NCBI GenBank assembly: GCA_000827495.1
Contig: KN817518.1
Location: forward strand, 522,405-586,404
Direction: 5' to 3'
Source of the DNA: Hypholoma sublateritium FD-334 SS-4
Taxonomy: Eukaryota > Basidiomycota > Agaricomycetes > Agaricales > Strophariaceae
Length of the DNA stretch: 64,000 nucleotides
Made by a program: the position numbers and the translations under genes. Of this stretch, positions 9,460 through 27,200 are shown piece after piece. The notes under the pieces were generated by a model, which saw nothing but the letters and a program-made list of their open reading frames with translations, had not been told where the DNA came from and ran no database searches. How positions within the stretch are numbered: the first letter of the stretch is position 1; each line of letters starts with the position of its first letter.

Positions 9460-10253
9460 CTCGGAGCCTGAACCGCGTCGTTTCCAAGAGGGTTCCAACG
9501 AGCGCGCAGGGGTCCCAGGCCACTAGTAGTCACATAAACAGTAGTACGAGGTACTGTACATACCGTCCCGCCGCGTTCTTCAATGAACTTTCACTTTCAC
9601 GATGCATATCCTCGAATGAGTCGAATCGCGTCCGCGTACCGAGCACGCGCGCCTATCCGGCCTTCTTTCCCAAAGCGTGCACCGCCGACCCATATAAGGG
9701 CAAGGCCCACGAAGATCATCCGCCATGTGCGCCACACGCGCTGCCGGGCGTGGGGTGCGAAGCGCTCACTTCTAGCGCCGTTACCTGCTATCCCTCGGAA
9801 GACAGAAGACAGAAGACGGAGGAAGACAGCCATCGCACGCACCGAAACTACGTCCTTCCTAGGTTCGTGCCTTGTCCCACACTGTATTTCGCGCCGACGA
9901 AGCATATTGTGTCATCGACGATCATCAATCGAAGTCTGCCTACGAGCTACCGACGAAGTGTGAATATCATGATGCTTGCTCTCTATGCACGTCCGAATAA
10001 ACAAACCGCATATTAACGGGTGGAGTTAAGTGTACAGTACATACACCAGCCGCGCGTATATGTGCGGCTGGACAGAGAACGAGGGTCGTGGAATGCGCGT
10101 GCACATTTTGTGCATGTTGTTATACTTATATATCGTGGCATGGGGTTGCGGAGGGTTTATGCAGGAAAGCGAATAAAAATGCGTGCATCTAGATATGCGG
10201 GTGAAATTTCGAGAACAGAGAGCCACATAGGCTGTTACCACGTGCGCACCACC
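9460..10253. other. Intergenic region after hydrophobin 4
   Basis: This holds the fourth downstream block (about 9658-9760) and then the 3' flank of the minus-strand CorA gene. No gene is recognised. A plus-strand frame at 9432-10016 overlaps the hydrophobin 3' end and has no recognisable motif. Confidence 0.5.
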
Positions 10254-12637
10254 TCACTTGCGCACCATGAACCGGTACGTCGAGTACCCCCCAATGAGCG
10301 CAAACGCCACGAGCCCGCCAATAATCGACAGGAACCACGCAAAGCCCTACACCACCCCATCAACACACGCACACAACAAAGTACAACAGCACGCACCGGC
10401 ACATCCTGCCCCGGGACGTGCACGTTCATGCCCCACAGCCCGGTGACGAGGTTCATCGGGATGAGCACCGTACCCAGCGCCGTGAGTTTCGAAAGCACGT
10501 CGTTGATCTGGTTGTTCGCGTCCGTCATCTCGATCGAGATCTGCGCGAGGTAGTTCGAGTGCGAGCGCGAGAGGATCTTCTCGTAGTGGTTCAGGTTCTG
10601 CGTCATCGTGATGAGATGGTCCTGTCGGCTGGGTGAGTGACGTATGCTCAGGAGGGGGGGGGATGCGTACCTGGATATCGGAGAGGTAGAGGCCCTGTAT
10701 TGGGAGGCAGTCAGCGCTATCGGTTAGTAGGAGGGGTGGGACATACGATGTCCGACGTCGGCGCGACGCGCCAGTTCTCGTTGCACCGCTTCGCGAGCCC
10801 CTTCACGACATCCGCCTTGTTCCCCATGAGGCGCAGGAGCCCCATCACCTTCTTGCGGCACGTCCCAATGCGGCGCAGCATGTCGCTCTGCTCCGCCTCC
10901 TTCAAAATGAGCACCAACTCATCAATACTATCGACCTCGTACTCGATCCCCTGGATGAGCGGCCCGAACGCGTCCGTGATGTCGTCGATCAGCGCGTACG
11001 AGATCCAGTCGGACGTGACGCTGATGTAGTCCTTGAGCTGCTTGATGCGCCGGCGCACGTTCTGCGGGTGCGGCGTCGGGCGGAAGTGGAACGAGAGGAT
11101 GCCCTCGCGGAAGACGATGATGTACATGTTGAGCGGCTCGAGGTGCGTCGGGCTGTACGGGTCCTGGTCGAACGAGCGGAAGCACACGAGGTAGTAGTTC
11201 CGGAAGAGCTCGATCTTCTCGCGCGTCTCCTCCATGAGGATGTCCTCGGTCGTCAGCGGGTGGATGGAGAACACCTGCGGGCGGGGCGTGAGCGCGGCGG
11301 GCAGCGGCGGCGCGCGGAGAAATACGGACCTTGCTGAGCATCTTCATCTCCTCGTCCGTCGGGCTCTGCACGTCGAGCCACCAGGTGTTGATGTCGGTGT
11401 CGGTGCCCGCGCCGCCCGGGGGGCCGATGCCGTTCAGCAGCGCGCCGGCGCCAGGGCTGGCGCTGGCAAAGTAGCTGCTCGCCTCGGCGCCGAGGTGCTG
11501 GTTCCCGGGCTTTGGCGTCTCCTGATAGGGCGGCGAGAACGCCCTGGGCGGCGCATCCTTCGTGTCCGCGTTCGGGCGGTGCTGCTGCTGGAGCCCGGCG
11601 AAGAGCTGCTCGAACGTCTGCCCCTCCGCCGGCAGCTCGCTGAGGCTGCGCGCGTGGATCGTGGCAGAGAGCGCATTGGAGTAGAAGGAGAAGCGGTAGG
11701 GCCGGTCGTGGCCCGTGTTCAGGATGCCGCCGGAGAGGCCGGCGGTGGGCGGGATGCCCGCGATGTGGTCGTACGACGGCCCGCGCGGGATGCTCGGGTT
11801 CTGGCCGAGCACGAGCCCGAGGCGCGCAGAGAAGGAGGACGGCGTGTCGGCGTTGGCGGACTCGAAGAGGGCCATCTTGCCGCCGATGCCCTTGCGGTGG
11901 GAGCGCGGGTGGGCGTTGCTCTGGCTGATTTTGCGGTGGCGGCGGGGCGGGGGCGGGGCCTGGTCCTCCTCGGCGGGCAGGGCTTCGGCGCCTGCGGGGG
12001 CGTGGCCGTTAGGAGGCGAGGCGTGGGCTGTGGAGCCCGATGCCACGGGTTCGCCCTCTGCCTCCGCCGGCGGGTGCCTGTCGACGACGGTGAGCCTGCG
12101 GCGGGGGATGGCGGCGAGCGAGAAGCGGGTATTGGCCGGTGCGCCCAAGCCGAGCTTCACCTTTTCCTCCGCGGCAAACTCCTCCATGCGTGCAAAGTCG
12201 AAGGCGGACTGGGAGACATTGGCCTGGTACGTCGGGAGGCCAAAGTTGGATGCCTGGGGATCGTCGGTGTTGGGGGCGAGGAGTGCCGGCTCGGAGCGGT
12301 TCAGGCGGGAGAGGAGGAGCGGCGGGACAGATGCAGGGTCGGGTGAGTGGCGCTCGGCGGCGGCGAGATCGGCGAGAAGGTCAAAGTCGGGCTGGGGCTG
12401 GTCGTCGGCGGGGATGCTCTGGGGGCTGGAGAAGGCGGCGACGGGGGAGGCGTGGAGGGTGTCGCGGCGGGCGCGGGAGAGCTGCATGGCCATGTCGACG
12501 TCCATGGTGCGCTGGCGCTCGCGGACCTGGGCATCGTTGGGGTCGAATGAGCGGGGCAGCGCTGGGGACAGCCGCGGGCGGTCGCTGACGTCGCTGGGCG
12601 ACAGGCTGCGGCGGGACACAGACACAGGCGACTCCAT
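10254..12637 (-). CDS. CorA-family Mg2+ transporter, Alr1/Mnr2 type
   Basis: This membrane channel protein moves Mg2+ across the plasma or vacuolar membrane. Exons (minus) are 12637-11330, 11274-10747, 10694-10671, 10621-10403 and 10346-10254, giving 723 residues. The N-terminal 400 residues are disordered and Ser/Pro-rich, with a basic patch (HRKISQSNAHPRSHRKGIGG). The CorA soluble domain follows (WWLDVQSPTDEE, FSIHPLTTEDILMEETREK). Then come the long helix GLYLSDIQDHLITMTQNLNH, the first membrane segment ending in the signature GMN (TGLWGMNVHVPGQD), and a final membrane segment with a basic tail (RFMVRK). The fourth-from-window-left 24-base exon keeps frame. The ATG at 12637 is preferred over 12718, which would lie 13 bases from the tRNA. 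Vacuolar versus plasma membrane location is not decided. Confidence 0.92.
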
Positions 12638-12731
12638 GGCGCTGGCAGAGACAGAGAGACATCGCTGCAGAAAGATTTCGGTCACCCGGTCCGCCCGCCT
12701 CCTCATGCCCTCCGGCATCTCTATTGCACAG

Positions 12732-12819
12732 GCCCCCGTTGTCTAATGGTTATGACGTCAGACTTCTACAGCTGCTTCCTGTGATCTGGAGGTTGCGGGT
12801 TCGAATCCCGCCGGGGGTT
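12732..12819 (+). tRNA. tRNA-Arg(UCU) with 15-base intron
   Basis: The cloverleaf has acceptor stem GCCCCCG pairing with CGGGGGT (one G-U at the end), a 3-bp D stem GTC/GAC, anticodon stem TCAGA/TCTGG, and a perfect T arm GCGGG-TTCGAAT-CCCGC. The anticodon TCT is at 12765-12767. A canonical intron at 12769-12783 lies one base after the anticodon. It is encoded opposite to the CorA gene, whose start codon is about 95 bases away, so both may share an upstream region. Confidence 0.9.
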
Positions 12820-13230
12820 TCTCTTTTGCCATCCAATTAGTCGATCTGAGCCTCGAGGCCAGTGCGTGCAACTGTATTAATCTGTCTGTTTTTAGTACTT
12901 ACTGTACGGCTGTACGATTCACGCAGCCACTTACGCAGCTCTCGTCTTCACCCCACAAAACAGAGAGCAGAATAGAGATTGTCATTATCATAGCTATTTG
13001 AATATTCCTAGAACGAACACAACGGCTTCACAGGCATACTACATAGGCACGACGACGGCGACGACACATAGAGAGATAGAGGGGGGCATCCAAAACACCG
13101 GGGCGCGAGATCAGAATCAGAATAAAGTAATTATGAAAGCAAATGTACAAGCAGGCGCAGAGCAGGTAACCAAAAAGAAAAAAACGAAAATCTAGAACAA
13201 GTGAAAGAAAGGAAACGCAAGGCTCGACGC
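12820..13230. other. Spacer between tRNA-Arg and the KDM5 3' end
   Basis: This is about 400 bases, purine-rich near 13080-13210. It should contain the KDM5 3' untranslated region. A T-run (TTTCTCTTTTG) just after the tRNA at about 12818-12830 is a plausible RNA polymerase III stop. No gene is seen. Confidence 0.5.
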
Positions 13231-19506
<6,276 letters not shown>

Positions 19507-19843
19507 GTTTATGTCGAGAACGCTGGATTTTAGGGAGGTTTGGCCCTCTCCTTCCAGGCTTTCTGGGAGTAACGGCGTAGGAGAGTAAGTGTCGGAGTTC
19601 GAATCTTGCAGGTTATGTTAGTCGACGATGGTTCTCCGTGGGTAAATTACCAGATATGGAAAGCCTGTGGCACCTTTGTCTGCATAGTAATCTGAGCGTA
19701 ACTCCTCCATCTAGAAGTCGCACACCAGACGCATGTTTTCCACTCGCCTTACAAAGAGTGGATGGGGAAATTTTATGCTTAATGGTGGTGAGATATGTTG
19801 TGTTTGCCTCATGGTCTTTGAGACAGTTCGACAGTTCCGCCAT

Positions 19844-20794
19844 TACTTAACGGCTCTAGGTCGTTCGTAGGTCTGGATCGGAAGTTTCAATCTCGAATCA
19901 TTAAACTATATCCTGAGGTTAGAAATCTTCCAGAGCAATTATCACTTCTCTACCTTGCTATTCACTAATTTCTCTGGTTCACCACCTGGTTTATCGGTGT
20001 CAATTCAGATCCTTCTGAGACGATACTTGTTCAGGCATCCCTGAGGTGTTTCTAAACTTCACGACTCGTGTGATCTTTCGCCGCCCAAAAATATCACGGA
20101 AAGCAGAAACCTTGAACAGCATGCTCAAGTTTGGCATGAAACCGAAAAAAATCAGCTCTGCATTTGTTCTACTTATTGGGCTTATTGACAACGGATCCGC
20201 AGAGGTCCGTGCGACCCACTACCCGGACCACAAGAGCGATCTTGTTTACGATCTTGCTGTTCCGGCTCTCCGGCGATGATCAAAAAAAGGTTCCGGGGTA
20301 ACAATTGAGGTCCTTTACCGTTCAGGGAGCTCGATTAGTCCTGTGAGTAAGTGAGTATATTATCTACTTAGAATTGTTATTTGGGGAGCAAGTACTACAG
20401 GTTTTGCAAGTGAGCAACTTAAAAGCTCTCCCTCCTAAGTAATTTAAAAATAAACGCTTAAAGTTGATTACTAAGCTCTGCGGCGGCAGATCTTCGATCC
20501 CTATGCCGGCAACTCAGTAATGCTTCCGCAACTACCTTAACCTGATCTTCCACCGACTTGACCTCCGAAATTGTGAAATTCCCAGGTGGCATAGCTCCAG
20601 TAATCCATACGCAGACGAGGATCTTTTTATTTGACTTGCATACAGTGATTTTACGAACAGAATTACACAGGAAGAAACACTAAGACGTGGAACCATTATA
20701 CGTACTTACGACTTTATTCGATCGCCCAGTCCATAACTTGCCTCGGGCGAGGGAAGCGGGCGAGGGAAGGTCAAGATATTGGGCGGATAGCTAT
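19844..20794. other. Spacer between KDM5 and metacaspase
   Basis: About 950 bases hold the KDM5 promoter and the metacaspase 3' flank. A plus-strand frame at 20046-20279 has no family match and no splice partners. Nothing else is seen. Confidence 0.5.
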
Positions 20795-23700
20795 CTAACA
20801 GATGAACATGATATTGGTGTCCTATTAAATTAATACATCAGTGGAGGCACGAGCACCGATATAGAAAAATATATACCATTGGGTGTGAGCTAGATAACTG
20901 AAAAGGTATAGATTTTAGTCGTAATATTCTTGAGCTGAGATTAGGACATACTTGAGGCTTCTGACTGTATTTTGACTTCAAGATATCTCGAATGCCGACA
21001 AGAAGCTGTTGGTAGCTTTGATTCTTGTTTTTGCCTGAAAAGGGTTTACGTTAATAATGACATGAGAGATACCGAACGAGTATATCGTACCAAGAGCCTC
21101 GATAAATGCCTACGAAAAGTCATCAATTTTATAGATCTATAGGTACTAACGGAGAACTTACGTAGCTCATGGCTCCAGTGGCCTGGCCAGCCTCTTGGGT
21201 ATCTGCACTGGTTTGTGAATCCTTACAACCACTCCAAGAAATCTATAAGCAAATTTTCAGTACTTTGACACAAGGATAATAAACAATGTACGCACGACGT
21301 CAGCGGGACTAGTCCTTGTAGCCCTTGTAATTTTCTCGGCCTTCTGGGAATTCCCAGTAGCCGTCTTGACCAAACCCATGGCCGATTTAAAGACCCCGCT
21401 CATATCTCCACGAGCGTAAGAGGTGACAGCAGATAATAGCCCCTGTCCGGCTTCGGCAGCAAGGTTAGGCTCCTTAATCTTTCCTTCGGTCGAATACTAC
21501 GTGAGGTAATTAAACGCGATGTTATGGAGCTGGAATAATGTATGCGTACGATATAAGGCAAATCTAGAGATAGTTGTGAGCATTGCATTTAGCGGCTAGT
21601 GCTTACAGAAACTCACCCATGGCAGATCCAGAGTGGCACGACTGGATCAATACCGTCTATATTAGAATATAGTCAAAAGTTTGTAGTGTATGACTTACAT
21701 CAAAGATTGCGGTCAGTCGACAGCCTGCCGGAAGGGGCTTTACCAGATAGGCGTGAATAAGCTTTTGAGGGATATGAATTTATGATCTACAAGAAATTAG
21801 GCAAAGCGTACGTCATCCACAATGTGACCCTTAGTCTCATAGTCGACCTGGTTCAAATGAGCTATGATGTTGTTATGTTGTATAATGTCATAACTTACAG
21901 GATATATGACTAGTTGTTATCGGTATCAAGGTTAGCATTTGCATACATCGGGGTAACCTTAATGTTTACCTTCGTCGTAGCCATCATCCTCGTCTCCATC
22001 GAGATCTTTCGTCTGCCCGCCATGTCCTGAATCTAGAGGGCATGTTCGCACAGACAGTATTTTAATGGCGACAAGACTCACAATGGAAAAACAAAGAATC
22101 GTTAGGCTTCGCATCCCGCACAAGCCACTGCATGGCTTGCAACTGTGGACGAACAAGATAATTCAATGACACATTCTAGAACCCAGCGATCAACGCACAA
22201 TGTTATCGCGAGTGGGTCGCCGGCGTGAATCTGAAGCGTCGTCGGTAAGAACTACGATATCGTCTGCCTTGTACCCATATTGGGCTTTAAAAAAAGTCAG
22301 CGGTACATAGAACAAACACGACATACAACAGCTTACAGATGATAAAATTGCGAATGTTTTTCACGTCATTGATGCACCCCCTCAACTCTCCAGTTTGACC
22401 CATGTAATTGATTCCAATCTTTCGGTTTGTGAGCAAATCCTTCTGTATATAAATTTAGGACCACTTACGCAAAGAGCCTTCTTCTTACCAGTGCACTGGG
22501 AGTACTGGAAATAAGGTTGAACGTTCCGATTATTTTCGCCTTGAAATTGTGGCCCGTAATTCTGGACTTGGGTAGGTGGGCGAGGAGGAGGACCAGCTAC
22601 ATAACGAGTCAGTGAGTTTGATACTCATTTAATATATCAAGACACTTACAAGGCGGCTGGTAATTGTGACCTCCCCTGTATCGCGGTCAATATGGTTCAC
22701 ATGCGGCCATTAAGAGATGCTTACGATTGCCCTGGATATCCTCCTTGCTGATGATGCTGCTGTTGTGGGTGTTGTTGGTGGTATTGTTGCCCTGGTGGAC
22801 CTCTTGGAGGTATTTGAGGTGGAGGTCCAGTTGGAGCGCCGTAACTTGTGTCATACTATTCAGCTTCATCAAATGAAAGAAGAGTATAATGTTTTTACCT
22901 GGAAGGTGGAGGTCCTGAAGGAGGCGCAAAGCTAATTTTCAGACAAAATAGCATGAGATAAACGACGTCATTAACGGAGCATAGTTCAAAAAGGTTAACC
23001 TGGACGGTGGAGGACCAGAGGGTGGTGCATAGCTGCGATTTCCCATCAATTATACAATCGCAGAGGGATCAAGGAAATAAGATCTCACCCGGAAGGCGGG
23101 GCAGGAGAGCCAAACCTTCATTGGAAAAGGATGAGTGGTCAAAACAGCATTCAGTCCTGCAACACGGACCCAGAAGGTGGACCAGGAGGCGCGCCAAATC
23201 TGGGCGGAGAAGATTGAGTTCAGGGAAGATTATTCAGACATACAAGACTCACGCAGGAGGTGGACCAGGAGGAGTGCCATATCTTCATGTACAAATGCAT
23301 GGGTAGGCGTAAGGGGTATCCAGCGCTCTAAAACTCACCCAAATGGAGCTCCCGGGAAACCACCGCTATAACTTATCGAAAAGGTAAGGCCAGGTCAGTG
23401 CATGTATTTATTAAATTACTTACCCAGAAGGAGGGCCAGAGGGAAGAGGATAGCTTCTAGCACAGACATCAATTATGGAGTCGAGGCATAGCCATACTTA
23501 CTCACCCCGGGCGGTCAGCGGATGGCATTCCATAACTGTTACATCCATGAACCTCCATCTTCTCAGTTTTGAACGAATTATACTAACGAAGACTGGGAAC
23601 CGTAGCTAGATAGTCAAGCGTCGATGAGGGCGGGCTCGTTGATCAGATATTCAGGACATACCCTGAAGGTGGTCCGGGAGGCGGCGCGTAGGAAGGCGAA

Positions 23701-23954
23701 TAACCCGGACTGAACCCACGCTGGGAAGTATGAAGCCCTGGAGTTGCAGAAGGCATTCCTACGTTCCCATCCCTGTCCACAGGTTGGTCTGTCAGAGAAC
23801 GTCTAGAGTAACTGGACAATGGTCCTCACGAGCCAGAGAAGCTGGGGAAGCTGGGGAAAGGATGTCATCATAAGTCTCATAGAATCTATAGATCAGCATA
23901 CGCGGGTGGCCCTCCGGGGTAGCTCGACTGCTGGTTTTCGTTATTATTCCACAT
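20795..23954 (-). CDS. Metacaspase (C14 family) with Pro/Gly-rich prodomain
   Basis: This is a caspase-like cysteine peptidase that cleaves after Arg/Lys and acts in stress response, proteostasis and ageing in fungi. The ATG at 23954 begins MWNNNENQQSSYPGGPPA. The prodomain is Pro/Gly/Tyr/Gln-rich with repeats such as YAPPSGPPPS. The catalytic domain reads IGINYMGQTGELRGC, ADDIVVLTDDASDSRR, then the catalytic His in SGHGGQTKDLDGDEDDGYDE, the catalytic Cys in LTAIFDSCHSGSAM, and ISWSGCKDSQTSAD. It ends HPMDTNIMFIC with the stop at 20795-20797. It is cut by nearly 30 exons, some of them tiny: one is 11 bases (21899-21909, V-I-Y-P). Introns are mostly about 50 bases. All key residues are intact. 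Confidence 0.94.
22900..23665 (-). repeat. Array of mini-exons coding Pro/Gly repeats in metacaspase
   Basis: About nine exons of 18-33 bases follow each other with a period of roughly 75-100 bases, each flanked by a short intron. Most encode a version of Y/F-G-x-P-P-x-G-P-P-S-G (for example 23000-23032, YAPPSGPPPS). Each exon has a length divisible by three and starts and ends in the same intron phase, so copies can be gained, lost or skipped without frame change. Confidence 0.8.
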
Positions 23955-24295
23955 ATCGAAAAGCAATGGAGTTGGTGGTTGAAATGCAAAGGGTTTGACG
24001 TTTAAGTTGGAAGTGGCAAATACTCAACGCAGTCCGATCTATATAGCAAGGGCCAATCTATCCGGCGGCACAGCCCCCATCAACTCCTGCATAGCCATTG
24101 AAGCAGTACTTTAACTGTGTAGAATTTAACATGTTCTACGCAGGTCAACCTCTAGACGTGGTGCTATTTTCGCTTGATATTTCATTGCAAAATTAGTTAT
24201 TGGCTGGAATATTGTATTTTTTACAAATTACGAGCAGTTCACGATAAATAGGGAACAATTGATGTCTTCACCAGGGCGCAACAACCGCTGTCGTC
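23955..24295. other. Spacer between metacaspase start and GPI deacylase stop
   Basis: About 340 bases serve as the metacaspase promoter and the 3' flank of the inositol deacylase. Nothing else is recognised. Confidence 0.5.
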
Positions 24296-27200
24296 TTAAA
24301 TTATCCAATGCCGCCCACCCCAGTAGCGGCGTCCAATCCTGCCAATTACGATGACCCACATAGCAACGCGCGCTACGTCAAGAACAAGGTATGGCTTCCG
24401 GGATCCAAAGATAAATGCTGTGCCCGCGACAAAAGCAAAAAGCCAGCGCAATGGCAGACGCTTTTCCAACCTGCAAGGGATAAGGTAAGTGATTATTACG
24501 AGCAGAAGCGAATCACCTACTGAGTTTTTTCGAAAAGTCGTGCAGGCGCCCAAGAGGCAAAGTCAGCGAAAATGAGGAAGGGGAGGACGGCCAGGAAGTT
24601 ATGATCGCTATCAAATGGTGTTGTGTACCCGGCAGTTAGAAGCGTCCGCACCCACACGGCTAAGACGGGCGCAGTCAGAGGCAATAGCCACGTCATGAGA
24701 ACGAGTATATGCAGATTATGATTGAGGCTGTCTCGTTTGGTGTTAATGTCATCCAGCGGCGGGCGCTCGCGAGAAGGCGGTACTTCCTCAGTATCTTCTA
24801 CATTTCTCCCCGACCGTATGACGAGAGGAACAGCTTCGACGCTTGTATCTTGGCCGAGAGAGGCCAGTTGGTGGGCTGACGACGCACAGGTATGGAGGTG
24901 AAGTAGCCAACATCCGACATAGGCAACTTGCCAGGGGACAAAGATAAAGATCACTAAACAGATGAGTGACAGGGAAAGAACGGTGCTCTTGGGCACGCCG
25001 ACGTGCTCAGCCCTCCTGTGAGATTGTTCAGCACGAAGGGCTCTAAGATCATCATAAGAGCTGACCTGGTCGATACGAGACTATTTAACTTCCCAGTTAT
25101 CTTCAGTAGGAGGGACAACATCCACCACACCACACACACCAATCCGCTCGCCGTAAGTAGAATAAGGGGTGCAATTGGGGCGAAAAAAACAACGCCTCTG
25201 TTCCCAGTGAATGCCCATTCTAGTATGGGGATTACTGAAAATATCACGGATGCAGGGAGGAGGTATCTAAGCATATATCTCCCATAAATGCTCAACGCCT
25301 GCCCGACAGTAGGCATCGCAGCTACAAAAAGCGGCGTTTAATATTCGACGTGCTTCAAATTATGGACGAACACCGTGCTTACCGCCTGTGTCATGCTTAG
25401 CCCACCCGAAGAACACGACGAGCGATGCCACACCTGCTGCCCAACTAACGAGGGTATGTAGGTATCGTGACGCCCACCTCCCAAGGGTCGCGGTCCAATC
25501 AATTGTTATCCTGAATTCCGCTAAAGCGCGCCGACATTCCGGGTCAGCAGATGAGATGATCGTCAGATTGACGTATGAAGGGAGATGAAAATTATGGTCG
25601 ATGAAAGGAGCGCCTAGATGGGCATGAAGCAGAGTTCGCCCATTGTTCACGCTTGTCAGTGGGAAATAGTGAGTCTCCGTTGTATGGGATGTATGCATGA
25701 GCAAAGGCGGAAATAGCGTATCTAATATATGTGGTCAATACCGAAGACGAAAAGGGAAGAGTACGGCTGACCTATGCATGAGGACGTCGCATAGCGCTGA
25801 GTTGTTACCCGATATACGACCAGAGCATTTGATATCAGTTTAGGAAATGTAAAAGATGATGTTAGTCCAGAGCCCGTAGGTATCCTTACGGACTGTGATG
25901 TCAGGGCCAATGCTAGTAACAAACACGGTGAGAGTTGTTTTAAATGTATCCAGAAAGTAGAACTTGCCAAGCGTGCTGACTGGAGACACTATCTGCGTCT
26001 GTTGACTTATCCCTGCCATTACCCATCCTCGCCCATCAGCACCATCCACCTTGACTCCGATCCATTGTTGTGCGTCAATTCTAGGGATCAGGGCTTCATA
26101 GAAAACTACGCCCTCCGATTCATCAGATCCCTCCTGTGGCACGGGAAATACTTTCCGAGATCCAGGGTTAGGAACAAGTTTGAGAGTATCTGGTTTCAGT
26201 GAGAGGCAATCTGCGGCCGAGGGCCCAGTGCAGCTGAAGATGGACAGTCGCAAATCGATTGCATTCTGTGGAGACACCGAGGCTATTGCTCCTTGCGATA
26301 CCAAAACTGTGATTTTTTGAGGAACTTCTACCGAAGGGTCTGCGTCGACAGGCAGAAGATAGCCTTTTGGGTTGCGCGGCTCATTTAACCTGAGAATTTG
26401 TCCAAGAGCAAGCATTTCGACGTTTGTTGGATCAAAGTCGCTTTTCTGGTCCAGAGATGGCGGGGGCGAATGTCCGTCCCGCAGCCATTTGTCCAATATC
26501 GCTGCACGAGAGCTCAAAGTACTTGCTGGGCCCAGTTCTAGAGCGCTGCGCGCCACCCTCCAGCGAACTTGGTGACACCATACCATCTCCCGGTGGCCAA
26601 CGCCTGTCCAGGCGCCTTCTAGTGCAGATGTGAAGACCGTTCTACGGAAGATGTCGTGCGTAGTTTTCGGGAGAACGCACGACTCGGAGGGGATCATTAG
26701 GTCCGTCGCCCCTCCACAAATGGAGACGATGGGCGTTGGGTCATCCCGTAAAATGGTCTGTAGCCTGTGGTATAGTTTATCGATACGGTAGTCGAACCGA
26801 GCGGGTGGCAAGGTGTGTGGCGTAGACATGGTGATGATGGCTGATATATTACCAGAAGGAAGTAGCGAAGTTGCTACAACTCCTCCCATCGAATGTCCCA
26901 CAATGAGGATCTTCGTATCCAGTGGGTATAATGATAGAATATAAGAAATGGCTTGTCGAGAATAGGCAATCTGTGACTCGAGCGTCGAGCTGTGGAAAGC
27001 TGAAAGGTCCTCATTGAATTCCACTACAAAGTACGTTTAATAATGATTAGCAACTAGCTCAGCCGAATAGTTACACACCAGCGAAGAAGTCCAATGGCTT
27101 CACAGAGCGCGACTCAAAGGTTTCAGAGACAACATGAGGGGAGGAAAAGTACTGCCGTGTCGCGGACGAGGCTATTGAACGAACTTGGTGTGATGACCCC

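Larger units (their letters stand above)
2236..9760 (+). repeat. Four-unit tandem duplication of about 2 kb carrying hydrophobins
   Basis: The four hydrophobin start codons are spaced 2087, 1975 and 1944 bases apart, and flanking DNA is partly conserved as well as the genes. An upstream block (like GTCATAGATGAAGCCATAAT) occurs near 2240, 4380 and 6360. A second upstream block occurs near 4792 and 6744. A downstream block (like CCTTCTTTCCAAATGCGT) occurs near 3684, 5737, 7694 and 9658. The arrangement fits repeated unequal crossing-over of one gene plus its surroundings. Unit 4 lacks a clear copy of the far-upstream block. Confidence 0.75.

Noticed and set aside
9432..10016. Plus-strand frame of 194 codons after hydrophobin 4
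   Set aside because: It begins inside the hydrophobin's last exon in another frame, and its composition (Arg/Ser/Thr-rich, no motif) fits spacer DNA.
11234..12746. Long plus-strand frames (up to 370 codons) opposite the CorA exon 1
   Set aside because: They arise from the GC-rich disordered coding region on the other strand and have no family motif. The minus-strand reading has clear CorA signatures.
20046..20279. Plus-strand frame between KDM5 and the metacaspase
   Set aside because: At 77 codons, with no family match and no introns leading in or out, it most likely lies in promoter or 3' flank sequence.
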